The translations under genes were made by a program, and so were the position numbers. A stretch of DNA of 64,000 nt from Tsukamurella pseudospumae (lineage in GTDB: Bacteria; Actinomycetota; Actinomycetes; Mycobacteriales; Mycobacteriaceae). Position 1 is the first letter of the stretch. Every line of letters begins with the position of its first letter. The stretch covers positions 1 through 64,000 of the forward strand of contig NZ_LSRE01000049.1 of NCBI RefSeq assembly GCF_001575205.1, in the 5' to 3' direction. The notes under the pieces were generated by a model. It was not told the origin of the DNA and ran no database searches. It worked only from the letters and a program-made list of their open reading frames with translations. This document shows, piece by piece, positions 1-8,430 of the stretch.

Positions 1-400
1 TGATCCTCGGGCTGCCCGGCGGGAAGCACGCGGACGGTGTCGCCGACGTGCTCATCGACCACCTGGCAGGTCTGCCCGCGTTCATGAAACAGGGCCTGAC
101 CTGGGATCAAGGCACCGAGATGGCCGAGCATGCGTCGGTGACCGTCGCCGCGGACCTGCCGATCTTCTTCGCCCACCCGCGGTCGCCGTGGGAGCGGCCG
201 ACGAACGAGAACACCAACGGGTTGATCCGTGAGTACCTGCCCAAGGGCACCGAGATCACCGATCATCAGCCCTACCTGGACTCCATCGCCCGCGAACTCA
301 ACGAACGCCCCCGAGCCTGCCTCGGCTTCCGCACACCCCGGGAGGTGTTCGAGAAACTACTACTGACCAGCGCTGTTGCTTCCACGAGTTGACATCGCCG
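1..400 (+). mobile_element. 3' end of an IS30-family insertion sequence
   Basis: The window opens inside an insertion sequence that carries the C-terminal part of an IS30-family transposase on the + strand. The right edge is placed near 400 because the antisense reading of hsdM is homologous down to a Lys-Asp pair at 401-406 and unrelated beyond it. The last bases before the junction (about 370-400) would be the right terminal inverted repeat. The left end and any target-site duplication lie outside the window, so the exact boundary is inferred. Confidence 0.8.
3..392 (+). CDS. IS30-family transposase, C-terminal part (5' truncated by window edge)
   Basis: About 129 codons of a DDE integrase-type transposase are visible; the reading frame is open from the first bases of the window. 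The conserved IS30 signature is present: WDQGTEMAEH, with the second catalytic Asp, then HPRSPWERPTNENTNGLIRE, with the catalytic Glu in the NEN context, followed by the usual C-terminal ELNERPR and TPREVF segments. The protein cuts and joins the ends of its own element. It ends at a TGA about 8 bases before the inferred IS end, as is normal for the family. Nothing in the visible part suggests inactivation. Confidence 0.9.
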   Translation: MLGLPGGKHADGVADVLIDHLAGLPAFMKQGLTWDQGTEMAEHASVTVAADLPIFFAHPRSPWERPTNENTNGLIREYLPKGTEITDHQPYLDSIARELNERPRACLGFRTPREVFEKLLLTSAVASTS

Positions 401-1306
401 GTCCTTCGAGGTGGCCTCGTAGTCGAGCGAGCCGGCGAACGGCGGGTTCGCGAGGATCAGAGTGTACTTCTCGGCGTCGCCGCTGGCACCCTCGGAAAGG
501 GAGTCGCGATAGCGGATGTCGGGCTCCTCCACGCCATGCAGCAGCATATTCATCGAGCCGATGCGCAGCATGGTGCTGTCGAAGTCGTAGCCGTGGAACA
601 TCGAGCGGTGGAACTGGGTCCGCTGGAAGTCGTTCGACATCGCCTCCGGATGGTTCTCACGCACGTATTCGCTTGCCGCGACAAGGAAGCCCGCGGTGCC
701 GCACGCGGGGTCGCAGATCGCGTCGCCGGGCTTCGGCTCCATGAGGTCCACCATCAGCTGGATGATGTGTCGCGGCGTGCGGAACTGGCCGTTGGTCCCC
801 GACGTCGACAGCTTGGAAAGCATGTACTCGTACAGGTCACCGTTGGTGTCGCGGTTCTCCATCGGGATGTCGTCGAGCATGTCGACGACCTTCGACAGCA
901 ACGCCGGTGTGGGAATGGTGAACCGGGCGTCCTTCATGTGTTCGGAGTAGGTCGAGCCGTCGGTGCCCATGTTCTGCAGGAACGGGAACACCTTCTGGCC
1001 GACGGTCGCGAACATCTCCGCAGGGGCCTCGTGCCGGAAGGCGCTCCAGCGAAGTTCCTCCTGGCCGGGCTCGAAGATCGGGTTGGTGATGCCCTCACCG
1101 AGGATCTCGTTCTCGCGCTCCTTGAGCCGCTGCAGCTCGTCCAGCCGACGAATGAACAGCAGGTACGTGATCTGCTCGATCACCTCGAGCGGGTTACTGA
1201 TCCCGCCGGACCAGAAGGCGTCCCAGACGCGGTCGATCTTGTTTTTGAGGTCTCCGGTGATCACCCGGCCAACCATAGCGGTGAGCCGATCGTCGCTGAC
1301 GGACAT
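401..1306 (-). pseudogene. hsdM: Type I restriction-modification DNA methylase HsdM, truncated by an IS30-family element
   Basis: HsdM is the N6-adenine methyltransferase subunit of type I restriction-modification systems. The start ATG at 1306 has a strong GGAGGA upstream. About 300 residues remain: the helical HsdM_N domain (residues 1-140), motif I as CDPACGTAGFL, and the catalytic motif IV as NPPF near residue 290. Homology stops at Lys-Asp at 401-406 and the frame runs into the IS30-like element, so the C-terminal 200 or so residues of a normal 500-residue HsdM are separated or lost. The S and R genes would normally lie beyond the left edge. Methylation by this locus is probably abolished, unless the element is flanked by the rest of an intact second copy. 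Confidence 0.88.
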
Positions 1307-1431
1307 CTCATCCTCCTTCGCCGCCCGGTATCTCCAGCGCAGCCGATCAGGATGCACCGGGGCACCGACAAGTTCTGATAGCCCGACCGGATCGGTCGCG
1401 AAACCACTGCGCGACCTGCTGAAACAAGAAC

Positions 1432-1454
1432 TTGTCAGTGGGGCGGCGCATTCT
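1432..1454 (+). promoter_or_regulatory. RecA-independent DNA-damage (PafBC-type) promoter motif
   Basis: TTGTCAGTG (1432-1440), eight bases, then CATTCT (1449-1454) fits the mycobacterial RecA-NDp consensus TTGTCRGTG-N8-TAnnnT with one mismatch in the -10 hexamer. It lies about 70 bases before the first gene of the three-gene cassette and points at it. The consensus is established for mycobacteria, where PafBC activates it. The assignment here rests on sequence match only. A second match lies just after the cassette. Confidence 0.6.
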
Positions 1455-1522
1455 ATGCGGCTGGTCCGAAACGACGCCAGCCGCGGACACCACCGCGCAC
1501 TCACAGCGTCAGGAGAACCACC

Positions 1523-2338
1523 ATGACCGGCAACCGCTCCCCCGTCCTCATCCCATTCTGCGGCGCGGACCTGCGAACGCGTCGTGCAGCGCTCGGCCTG
1601 CACAACCGCGACAGCCTGCACCGCATGCTCGGGTACCGCGTACCGACGATCGAGGTCTGGGAGCGCAACCGCTCGCTCGGGCCGGCGCTGGATATGGCCG
1701 TCGTACGCCTGGCCCGGATCGAGAAGTTCGCGGACACCATCACCGCGTCGCTGATCGCCCGGGCCGAGACGACGGGTGTGATCAGGACCTACCGCACCGA
1801 CGACGAGGCTGCGGAGGGCGGCACCGTGATCGCGGACGCAGCACTCCACCGGGTCTGCGCCGGGCGCGCCGCGGCTGCCTGCCCCGACGCCCGGCTCGTG
1901 ATCGACAGCCTCACCGATTCGGAACAGTCCACCGCCGAACAGAAGGCGGCCTTCCTGGTCCGGCTGGCGATGCTGGGCCTGACGTGGAAGCCGTTGCGAC
2001 ACGCAACCGGAATCAACCCGCGCATCGTCCAGCTGTGGCTCGCGGGCGACGACCTCACTCGGATCTTCCCCGACCAGATGCAGCGGATCGCCGATATGGA
2101 GGCGGGGATGGACACGCACCGGGCCGTGCTGCTCACGCATCTCGACGAATCGGGGTTCGTCCCCGTCGCGTACTCCGACGAGGATCTGGCCGTCATCGAC
2201 CCCGACACCGTGATCACCACCGACACCCATCGGGTGATCGCCGGCGATCTGCTGGCCGACGACTTCGACGCGCGAGCGCGGTGGGTGAATCCTCCTCCGC
2301 CGCGCGAACAGCGACCCGATCCGTCCCACGCCGCGTAG
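1523..2338 (+). CDS. Uncharacterised protein with two tandem HTH (DUF1870/YdiL-like) repeats
   Basis: 271 residues, ATG with AGGAGA upstream. The function is unknown. The N-terminal half (about residues 12-95) and the second half (about residues 145-225) look like two copies of one unit: a short helix-turn-helix ending in VWERN or QLWLAG, a helix with LARIEKFAD or MQRIADMEA, then a strand ending in RTYRTDDE or PVAYSDED. This pattern resembles single-copy DUF1870/YdiL-like putative DNA-binding proteins, so a duplicated regulator is the best reading. It is the first gene of a compact set with the small protein and the NADAR protein, 56 bases before the next start. It is divergent from the disrupted hsdM. 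The domain assignment is by eye and not certain. Confidence 0.6.
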   Translation: MTGNRSPVLIPFCGADLRTRRAALGLHNRDSLHRMLGYRVPTIEVWERNRSLGPALDMAVVRLARIEKFADTITASLIARAETTGVIRTYRTDDEAAEGGTVIADAALHRVCAGRAAAACPDARLVIDSLTDSEQSTAEQKAAFLVRLAMLGLTWKPLRHATGINPRIVQLWLAGDDLTRIFPDQMQRIADMEAGMDTHRAVLLTHLDESGFVPVAYSDEDLAVIDPDTVITTDTHRVIAGDLLADDFDARARWVNPPPPREQRPDPSHAA

Positions 2339-2394
2339 GCCACCGCAAGCACATTCTTCGACACGATTCTCCGACGATCCCAGAAGGGATGACC

Positions 2395-2739
2395 ATGATG
2401 ATCACCACCACTGCCGCCGTCTCGACGCCTCCCGTCATCGAGGTGTCACTGCCCCTGTACCCGTGCGAGTGCGGCAATCCGGACTGTGCGCTCACCGTCG
2501 ACGAGGTCGAAGGATGGTTCTCCCGCCTCGTCCCGCACCACCGGGTCCTCGAATGCGTAGCGGACGAGTTCCACCTGATCGAGACGTGCGCGTTCTTCGA
2601 CGACCACGTCGAGCGGTGCATCCGGAAGTTCACCGACCTCGCCGAGGCGTACCCGCCGCCGCTCGCGGCCCGGGCGATCGTTGAAGCGGTCAACACGTGG
2701 CACGGTTGCCCCGAAGAACTCTGCGGACGAGAGGCCTGA
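2395..2739 (+). CDS. Small uncharacterised protein with CxC-x4-C motif
   Basis: 114 residues. In-frame ATGs occur at 2389, 2395 and 2398; 2395 is chosen because AGAAGGG at 2382-2388 then sits at proper spacing. I do not recognise the family. Visible features are an N-terminal CECGNPDC stretch (Cys-x-Cys-x4-Cys, possibly a metal site), an acidic helical middle and further cysteines at the C-terminus (WHGCPEELCG). It ends 4 bases before the NADAR gene, so the two are almost certainly co-transcribed and probably translationally linked. A role as partner or regulator of the NADAR protein is only inference from position. Confidence 0.6.
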   Translation: MMITTTAAVSTPPVIEVSLPLYPCECGNPDCALTVDEVEGWFSRLVPHHRVLECVADEFHLIETCAFFDDHVERCIRKFTDLAEAYPPPLAARAIVEAVNTWHGCPEELCGREA

Positions 2740-2743
2740 CGCG

Positions 2744-3190
2744 ATGAGAGTCATCGACGCCTTCCGAGGGGATAACTTCTTCCTCTCGAACTTCTATCCG
2801 GCGCGCGTCCTGTTCCGCGGACGCGAGTTCCCCACGGCCGAGCACGCTTTCATGTCCGCGAAGACCACGGACGAACGTAGCATCGAGCGGATCAGAACTG
2901 CTCCGACACCCGCGGAGGCGAAACGGATCGGCCGCTCGGTCACCCTCGTCGACGACTGGGACCGCGTTCGGTTCGACGCCATGGCCGACGTGCTGGCCGC
3001 CAAGTTCGACGATGCCGCGCTCGCCCGTCGGCTCGCCGCCACTGGTGGCGCGACCCTGATCGAAGGCAACACCTGGCACGACCAGGTGTGGGGGTCGTGC
3101 ACGTGTGACACGCACCGGAACTTCGACGGCGGGAACGCCCTCGGCGTGCTCCTGATGCGCGAACGTCTCCGCCACCTCCTATTCCTTTGA
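2744..3190 (+). CDS. NADAR (YbiA/DUF1768) family protein
   Basis: 148 residues, close to the 150-160 of single-domain NADAR proteins. The family signature runs the whole length: FFLSNFYPARV at the N-terminus, then FPTAEHAFMSAKT, a central AKRIGR, and the C-terminal ending with NTWHDQVWG and NALGVLLMRER. NADAR proteins bind ADP-ribose or related N-glycosides. Some remove ADP-ribose from guanine in DNA and act as antitoxins to DarT1-type toxins; YbiA itself has been linked to riboflavin-intermediate N-glycosides. No DarT-like gene is visible next to it. The start at 2744 follows the preceding stop by 4 bases with GAGG at 2731-2734. Its placement in a cassette behind a DNA-damage promoter suits a nucleic-acid repair or defence role. 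Confidence 0.85.
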   Translation: MRVIDAFRGDNFFLSNFYPARVLFRGREFPTAEHAFMSAKTTDERSIERIRTAPTPAEAKRIGRSVTLVDDWDRVRFDAMADVLAAKFDDAALARRLAATGGATLIEGNTWHDQVWGSCTCDTHRNFDGGNALGVLLMRERLRHLLFL

Positions 3191-3449
3191 GCAGCTATCG
3201 ATTTCAGTCGAGATCGCCGCGAAAACTTGTCAGTGGTCGATGCGATGCTTCTTCCATCAGGTCCTGGGGAGGATGAATTGACCGCACGCACAAGCATTCC
3301 GATCGACGCTCACAGTCACCGATCCTGACGGTCCGCTTTCGGCGCACCGTCGTCACCTGATCACCCGAGCCGGCGACGGCTCCGTTTCACGCCGTTCGGC
3401 ACTTCCCGCCGATCGGCGATTCCCCCATCTCTGGAAATGAGGATTCATC
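3191..3449 (+). other. Intergenic region with a second RecA-NDp-like promoter and no clear gene
   Basis: TTGTCAGTG at 3227-3235, eight bases and GATGCT at 3244-3249 repeat the damage-promoter pattern; the 13 bases AACTTGTCAGTGG (3224-3236) are identical to those at 1429-1441. A GGGGAGG followed by ATG AAT TGA and an in-frame TTG reading of only about 16 codons follows. This looks like the head of a lost gene, or a distant promoter for the DUF4352 gene at 3450. No open frame of useful length exists here. Confidence 0.5.
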
Positions 3450-4091
3450 ATGTCTCAGCAGCCCTTCCCGCTGCAGCCCGGCCAGCCCGACCAGGGGCGG
3501 CCCGCGCCCGGTCAGCTCTACCCGTACCCCGCCCCGCCGACCCCGCCCGCCAAGAAGAAGCGCAAGTGGCCGTGGATCGTGCTGGCCGTGATCGCCTTCA
3601 TCGTGATCGTCTCCGTCGCCACCGGCGGCGGGAACAAGGACGACGCGGGCTCGGCGCCCGGCGGCAGCGCGGCCGCCACCGCTGCGAAGGTGGCCGGCCT
3701 GAACACCGCGGTCCGCGACGGCAAGTTCGAGTTCGTGGTCACCGGCGTGGAGGCCGGGCTCGCAGAAGTCGGTGACAACCCGTACCTGGCGAAGAAGGCG
3801 CAGGGTCAGTTCGTCGTCGTCTCCATGACGGTGAAGAACATCGGCACCAAGCCGCAGAGCTTCTCCCCCAGCTCGCAGAAGCTCAAGGACGCGCAGGGTC
3901 GCACCTTCGAGTCCGACTCGATGGCGCAGATCGCGCTCGGAGACTCCGACGTGCCGGTGTGGGACAACATCAACCCCGGCAACACCGTCCAGGTCAAGGT
4001 CGTCTTCGACATGCCCAAGGACGCGTCGGCGGCCAGCATCGAGCTGCACGACTCGATGTTCTCGGGCGGGGCGAAGGTGGCCCTGATGTAG
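3450..4091 (+). CDS. Membrane-anchored DUF4352 protein
   Basis: 213 residues. The first 34 residues are Pro/Gln/Tyr-rich and cytoplasmic, followed by KKKRK and one membrane helix at about 41-58. After a Gly/Ala linker, residues 85-213 match the DUF4352 immunoglobulin-like fold (also seen in MPT63-like antigens), with the typical [19 protein letters not shown] strand and [15 protein letters not shown]. The domain faces outside the membrane. Its ligand is unknown. It is a stand-alone gene; the start ATG is the first of the frame. Confidence 0.8.
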   Translation: MSQQPFPLQPGQPDQGRPAPGQLYPYPAPPTPPAKKKRKWPWIVLAVIAFIVIVSVATGGGNKDDAGSAPGGSAAATAAKVAGLNTAVRDGKFEFVVTGVEAGLAEVGDNPYLAKKAQGQFVVVSMTVKNIGTKPQSFSPSSQKLKDAQGRTFESDSMAQIALGDSDVPVWDNINPGNTVQVKVVFDMPKDASAASIELHDSMFSGGAKVALM

Positions 4092-4195
4092 GGCCGGGAG
4101 CGCCCCGGACCACTGTCCGCAAGAGTGGCCGGGGCGCTGCGGGCGCTGGAGGCCGATTCGTCGGTACATTCGGAGGTGACAGGAGGAGGTTCGAG

Positions 4196-5191
4196 ATGGC
4201 GGATACAGTCCCTCAGGAGCTGGCGGCGCGGGTCATCGCCGCAGCCGACGCGGTGCCGATCGGGCGGGAGCAGGCACAGGTCGCGGCGCGGGACGCGTCC
4301 CACTACCTGCAGCGACTGCGGCCGAGCACCATCGACGACGCGTTCCGTCGCTACACCGCGAGCAACAATCCGGTGTACCTCGCGTCCATCCCCCAGCGCC
4401 GCGAGCCGTGGGGCGTACCCGCGTGGGTCTGGATCTTCGGCGCCATCGCGGTCTTCGTGAGCGGCTACGCGCTCGGTTCCGGCCTGGTCGCGCTCCTCCT
4501 CGTCGGCGGCGGCCTGGCAGGATTCCGCGTCTGGCAGCTCACGCAGCACAAGAAGCGCCTGGCCGCGCAGGAGCAGGCGCGGCTGGCGGCGAACCCGTGG
4601 CCCTTCCAGGCAGACCGGATGCCGGCGTGGAACCCCGACGCGGAACCCGGCGATACCCGCGTCGAGACCCGTCTCCTCGGCCTCGCGGTGCTGCTCACCG
4701 AGGAGATCCGCCGCTCACCGGCGTGGAACAACCCGATCCTCGACCAGCACCGGGTCCGCATCAACCTCGATGCCACGCTGCACGACATCAGTCACCGCGC
4801 CTACCGCGTCTGGCGGATGCGCACGGACACGCCGCGGCCGTCGGGCGAGTCCTCGGTGTCCTACGCCCTGGCCCAGCACGTCGACGAGTACACGCAGGCC
4901 GCTCGCATGGCGGAGAACGCCCTGCGCGATCACGTCGCGGCGCTCACGGAGTACCTGGGCGAGCTCCGCCCCGTCGAACGCCTGCTGAACGACCTGCAGC
5001 TCCTGGACCGCACCAGCACCGGCGCGCACCGCGAGCTGCTCGACCAGCTCTACCGCGACGCGGTCGGCAACGAGGCGGACGCCCGGCGATTCCAGGGCCA
5101 CGCCGACGAACTGCGCGACCTGCAGGCCAGCCTCGACACCCAGTTCCACTTCCTCCGGGAACAGGTGGCGCGGACCAACCTCCTACGCTGA
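4196..5191 (+). CDS. Putative membrane protein of unknown function
   Basis: 331 residues. ATG 4196 follows a strong AGGAGGAGG at 4181-4189. The first 70 residues are soluble, then two membrane helices lie at about 75-91 and 93-111, leaving a long C-terminal cytoplasmic domain. That domain is helical, with AEEQ-like and heptad-like stretches near residues 115-135 and 230-320, suggesting coiled coils. I do not recognise a named family. It lies 58 bases upstream of the POT transporter, so shared transcription is possible but not shown. Confidence 0.7.
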   Translation: MADTVPQELAARVIAAADAVPIGREQAQVAARDASHYLQRLRPSTIDDAFRRYTASNNPVYLASIPQRREPWGVPAWVWIFGAIAVFVSGYALGSGLVALLLVGGGLAGFRVWQLTQHKKRLAAQEQARLAANPWPFQADRMPAWNPDAEPGDTRVETRLLGLAVLLTEEIRRSPAWNNPILDQHRVRINLDATLHDISHRAYRVWRMRTDTPRPSGESSVSYALAQHVDEYTQAARMAENALRDHVAALTEYLGELRPVERLLNDLQLLDRTSTGAHRELLDQLYRDAVGNEADARRFQGHADELRDLQASLDTQFHFLREQVARTNLLR

Positions 5192-5249
5192 GCCCCGCCG
5201 CGCGGCGCGAACCACGCGCCGCGCGACCAGGACATGGTTTCATCGGGCA

Positions 5250-6713
5250 ATGAGCAATCCTCACACCCCGGTGGGCTACAAGCCCGACACCCGTTTCTTC
5301 GGACACCCACTCCCGCTGGTCAACCTGTTCGGCGTCGAGATGTGGGAGCGCTTCTCGTTCTACGGGATGCAGGCGATCCTCGCGTACTACCTGTACTACT
5401 CGGCGTCGCAGGGCGGCCTCGGTTTCGACAAGCCCACCTCGCTCGGCATCGTCGGCGCCTACGGCGGATTCGTCTACCTCTCGACGGTGGCCGGCGCGTG
5501 GATCTCCGACCGACTGCTGGGCGCCGAGCGCGCCCTGTTCTACTCGGCGTGCCTCGTCATGGCGGGCCACATCGCGCTCGCGGTGATCCCCGGCGCTGCC
5601 GGCGTCGGAATCGGACTCGTGCTCGTCGCCCTGGGAGCCGGCGGGGTGAAGGGCAACGCCACCAAGGTCGTCGGCGACCTCTACGAGGCGGGCGACACCC
5701 GCCGTGACGCCGGCTTCTCGCTCTACTACATGGGCGTGAACCTCGGCGCCTTCATCGGCCCACTGCTCACCGGCTACTTGCAGGACACGCAGGGCTTCCA
5801 CTGGGGCTTCGGCCTTGCCGCGGTCGGCATGGCACTCGGGCTGTTCCAGTACTCGCTCACCCGTAGGATGCTGCCGCCGATCAGCCAGACGGTGCCGAAC
5901 CCCGCTTCTCGCAGCGAAATCCAGCGGGTCGCCATGGGCACGGCCACCGTTCTCGCGGTTGTCTTCGTGCTGATCGTCACCGGTGTGATCACGGCGGGGA
6001 ACCTCGTCGATGTGGTCATCCTCGCCGTCGCCGCGGTCTCGCTGGCCTACTTCGTCTTCCTCCTGCGCAGCTCCCGCGTCGACGGTGCCGAGCGCAACGG
6101 CGTCAGGGCTTTCATCCCGCTGTTCCTCTCCCAGGCCGCCTTCTGGGCTCTGTTCCAGCAGATGTTCACCTTCGTGGCGGTCTACGCCGACGAGCGGCTC
6201 GACCGCAGCATCGGCGGCTGGGAGTTCCCGGCGTCGTGGGTCCAGTCCGTCGACCCGGTGTACATCCTCATCTTCGCGCCGGTGTTCGCCGCGCTCTGGA
6301 CGAAGCTCGGCCCGCGCCAGCCGAGCACCCCGATCAAGTTCGCGATCGGCACCGTCGGGATCGGCGTCGCGTTCCTGGCCTTCCTCCTCATGCCCGCCGG
6401 CACGAACACGGCGCCGCTGATCGGGCTGCTCGGCATCATGCTCATCTTCGCGCTCGCGGAGTTGTGCATCTCCCCCGTCGGCCTGTCCGTCTCCACCAAG
6501 CTCGCGCCGCGCGCGTTCTCCACCCAGATGGTGGCGCTGAACTACCTCTCCATCAGCCTCGGCACCGCCCTGGCCGGACGGCTCGCGACCTTCTACGACC
6601 AGGACGACGAGGCGCCGTACTTCCTGATCCTCGGCGGCACCGCCATCGCGATCGGCCTGATCGTCGTGGCCCTCTCCCCGATGATCAAGCGCCTCGCGCC
6701 CACAGTCGCGTGA
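5250..6713 (+). CDS. POT/PTR2-family proton-coupled peptide transporter
   Basis: 487 residues with about 12-14 hydrophobic segments, the usual size. The POT signature ExxERFxYYG appears as EMWERFSFYG at residues 31-40, in the first helix, and the second signature is the GGVKGNATKVVGD loop near residue 131, with the FSLYYMGVNLGAFIGPLLTGYLQ-type segment following. Members use the proton gradient to import di- and tripeptides. The protein closely fits DtpT-like bacterial carriers. It is followed after about 135 bases by the alcohol oxidoreductase gene; no functional link is evident. Confidence 0.92.
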   Translation: MSNPHTPVGYKPDTRFFGHPLPLVNLFGVEMWERFSFYGMQAILAYYLYYSASQGGLGFDKPTSLGIVGAYGGFVYLSTVAGAWISDRLLGAERALFYSACLVMAGHIALAVIPGAAGVGIGLVLVALGAGGVKGNATKVVGDLYEAGDTRRDAGFSLYYMGVNLGAFIGPLLTGYLQDTQGFHWGFGLAAVGMALGLFQYSLTRRMLPPISQTVPNPASRSEIQRVAMGTATVLAVVFVLIVTGVITAGNLVDVVILAVAAVSLAYFVFLLRSSRVDGAERNGVRAFIPLFLSQAAFWALFQQMFTFVAVYADERLDRSIGGWEFPASWVQSVDPVYILIFAPVFAALWTKLGPRQPSTPIKFAIGTVGIGVAFLAFLLMPAGTNTAPLIGLLGIMLIFALAELCISPVGLSVSTKLAPRAFSTQMVALNYLSISLGTALAGRLATFYDQDDEAPYFLILGGTAIAIGLIVVALSPMIKRLAPTVA

Positions 6714-6849
6714 CGCGCCGGGCCGGGGCCGGATGACGGGGCCCGGCGCGGCGCACCGTCGGGCCTGAGAACCTGCCCGAACCTCTTCACGCGACCCGTA
6801 CTCCCGAGTAGCTTCGACACCAAGGACTGGATCGAGGCGAGGAGCGGCA

Positions 6850-8430
6850 TTGCCGGCGGACGAGTACGACTACATCGTGGTGGGGGCCGGGAGCGCGGGA
6901 GCCGTGATGGCGGCCCGGTTGTCGGAGGATCCGGGCGTCTCCGTCCTGCTCCTCGAGGCCGGAGGTGAGGCGGACGCGGACGAGATCCACATCCCCCTCG
7001 CGTTCTCCGCGATGTTCAAGACGAAGTGGGACTGGAACTACACCACCACGCCGCAGAAGCACCTGAACGACCGCCCGGCGTACTGGCCGCGGATGAAGGC
7101 GCTCGGCGGCTGCTCGTCGCTCAACGCGATGATCTACATCCGCGGCAATCATGCGGACTACGACGCCTGGGAGCAGGATCACGGGGCGCAGGGCTGGTCG
7201 CACGACGACGTCCTGCCGTACTTCGTCAAGGCGGAGGGGAACACGCGCATCGGCGGCCCCCTGCACGGCACCGACGGCCCGCTGCACGTCGAGGACCGCA
7301 GGTTCACTCACCCCCTCTCGACGGCCTTCGTCGAATCCGCGGTCTCGTGGGGCCTGAAGCCGACCGACGACTTCAACGGCGCGTCCCAGGACGGAGCCGG
7401 CCTCTACCAGGTGACCTGCAAGAACGGCCGGCGCTGGTCGACCGACAAGGCCTACATCGAGCCGGCGCGCTCGCGCCCCAACCTCACGGTCGCGCTGGGA
7501 GCCACCGCGCGGCGCATCCAGTTCGACGGTGACCGCGCCTCGGGGGTGCTCTTCCGGCAGCACGCCGCCGATCACACCGCGCGCGCCCGCCGCGAGGTGA
7601 TCCTCTCCGGCGGGGCGATCAACTCCCCGCAGCTGCTCATGCTGTCGGGGGTCGGCCCCGCCGAGCACCTCGCCGAGCACGGCATCGACGTGCGCGCCGC
7701 CCTCCCGGGCGTCGGAGCGAACCTGCACGACCATCCCATGGTCCCCGTCGACTACGACACGCACGGCACCTTCGACCTGCTCGAGACGCAGAACGTGGGA
7801 AACCTCCTGCGTTGGAAGCTCACCGGCACCGGCCCGCTGTCGTCCAACGGCGCCGAGGCGGGCGGCTTCTTCCGCTCCCGCGAGGATCTCGAGCACCCGG
7901 ACCTGCAGTTCCACGTGATGCCGGCGGGCGTCTACGACAACCTGCTGCACGAGACGCACCGTCGGGGCATCATGCTCGGCCCGACGCTGGTGGACGTGCG
8001 GAGCCGGGGAACGCTCCGGCTGCGCTCGGCGAACCCCGATTTCAAGCCGCGTCTGGAGCCCAACTACTTCGACGCGCCGGAGGACCTCGACGCACTGGTG
8101 GCCGGAGTGAAGGCGACGATGGAGCTCGCCGCGCAGGGCCCGATCGCGCGCTACCTCGGCAAGCCCTGGCACATCAGCGAGTCCCCGTCGGAGGACGAGA
8201 TCCGTACGCTCGTCGCCGATTACACGCAGACGCTCTTCCATCCCGTGGGCACCTGCGCGATGGGCTCCGGGGAGGACTCCGTCGTCGATCCGCAGCTGCG
8301 GGTCCGCGGCGTCGAGGGACTGCGCGTCGTCGACGCCTCCGTCATGCCGAAGGTCCCCCGCGGCAACACGAACGCCCCCACCATCATGATCGCCGAGAAG
8401 GCGGCCGACGAGATCAGGAAGTCAGCATGA
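6850..8430 (+). CDS. GMC-family alcohol dehydrogenase (BetA/AlkJ-like)
   Basis: 526 residues. The start is TTG at 6850 with GAGGAG about 7 bases upstream; no ATG fits better. The FAD-binding motif is YIVVGAGSAGAVMAARLS at the N-terminus, followed by the GMC signature GGCSSLNAMIYIRG and the second signature SGGAINSPQLLMLSGVGP. The C-terminal catalytic His/Asn pair sits in FHPVGTCAMG and GNTNAP. Members oxidise choline or aliphatic alcohols to aldehydes and pass electrons to the membrane. Its stop overlaps the next start in ATGA, so it is translated together with the aldehyde dehydrogenase. This pair converts an alcohol to an acid. Choline is possible, but no choline transporter or regulator is nearby, so substrate is open. 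Confidence 0.88.
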   Translation: MPADEYDYIVVGAGSAGAVMAARLSEDPGVSVLLLEAGGEADADEIHIPLAFSAMFKTKWDWNYTTTPQKHLNDRPAYWPRMKALGGCSSLNAMIYIRGNHADYDAWEQDHGAQGWSHDDVLPYFVKAEGNTRIGGPLHGTDGPLHVEDRRFTHPLSTAFVESAVSWGLKPTDDFNGASQDGAGLYQVTCKNGRRWSTDKAYIEPARSRPNLTVALGATARRIQFDGDRASGVLFRQHAADHTARARREVILSGGAINSPQLLMLSGVGPAEHLAEHGIDVRAALPGVGANLHDHPMVPVDYDTHGTFDLLETQNVGNLLRWKLTGTGPLSSNGAEAGGFFRSREDLEHPDLQFHVMPAGVYDNLLHETHRRGIMLGPTLVDVRSRGTLRLRSANPDFKPRLEPNYFDAPEDLDALVAGVKATMELAAQGPIARYLGKPWHISESPSEDEIRTLVADYTQTLFHPVGTCAMGSGEDSVVDPQLRVRGVEGLRVVDASVMPKVPRGNTNAPTIMIAEKAADEIRKSA

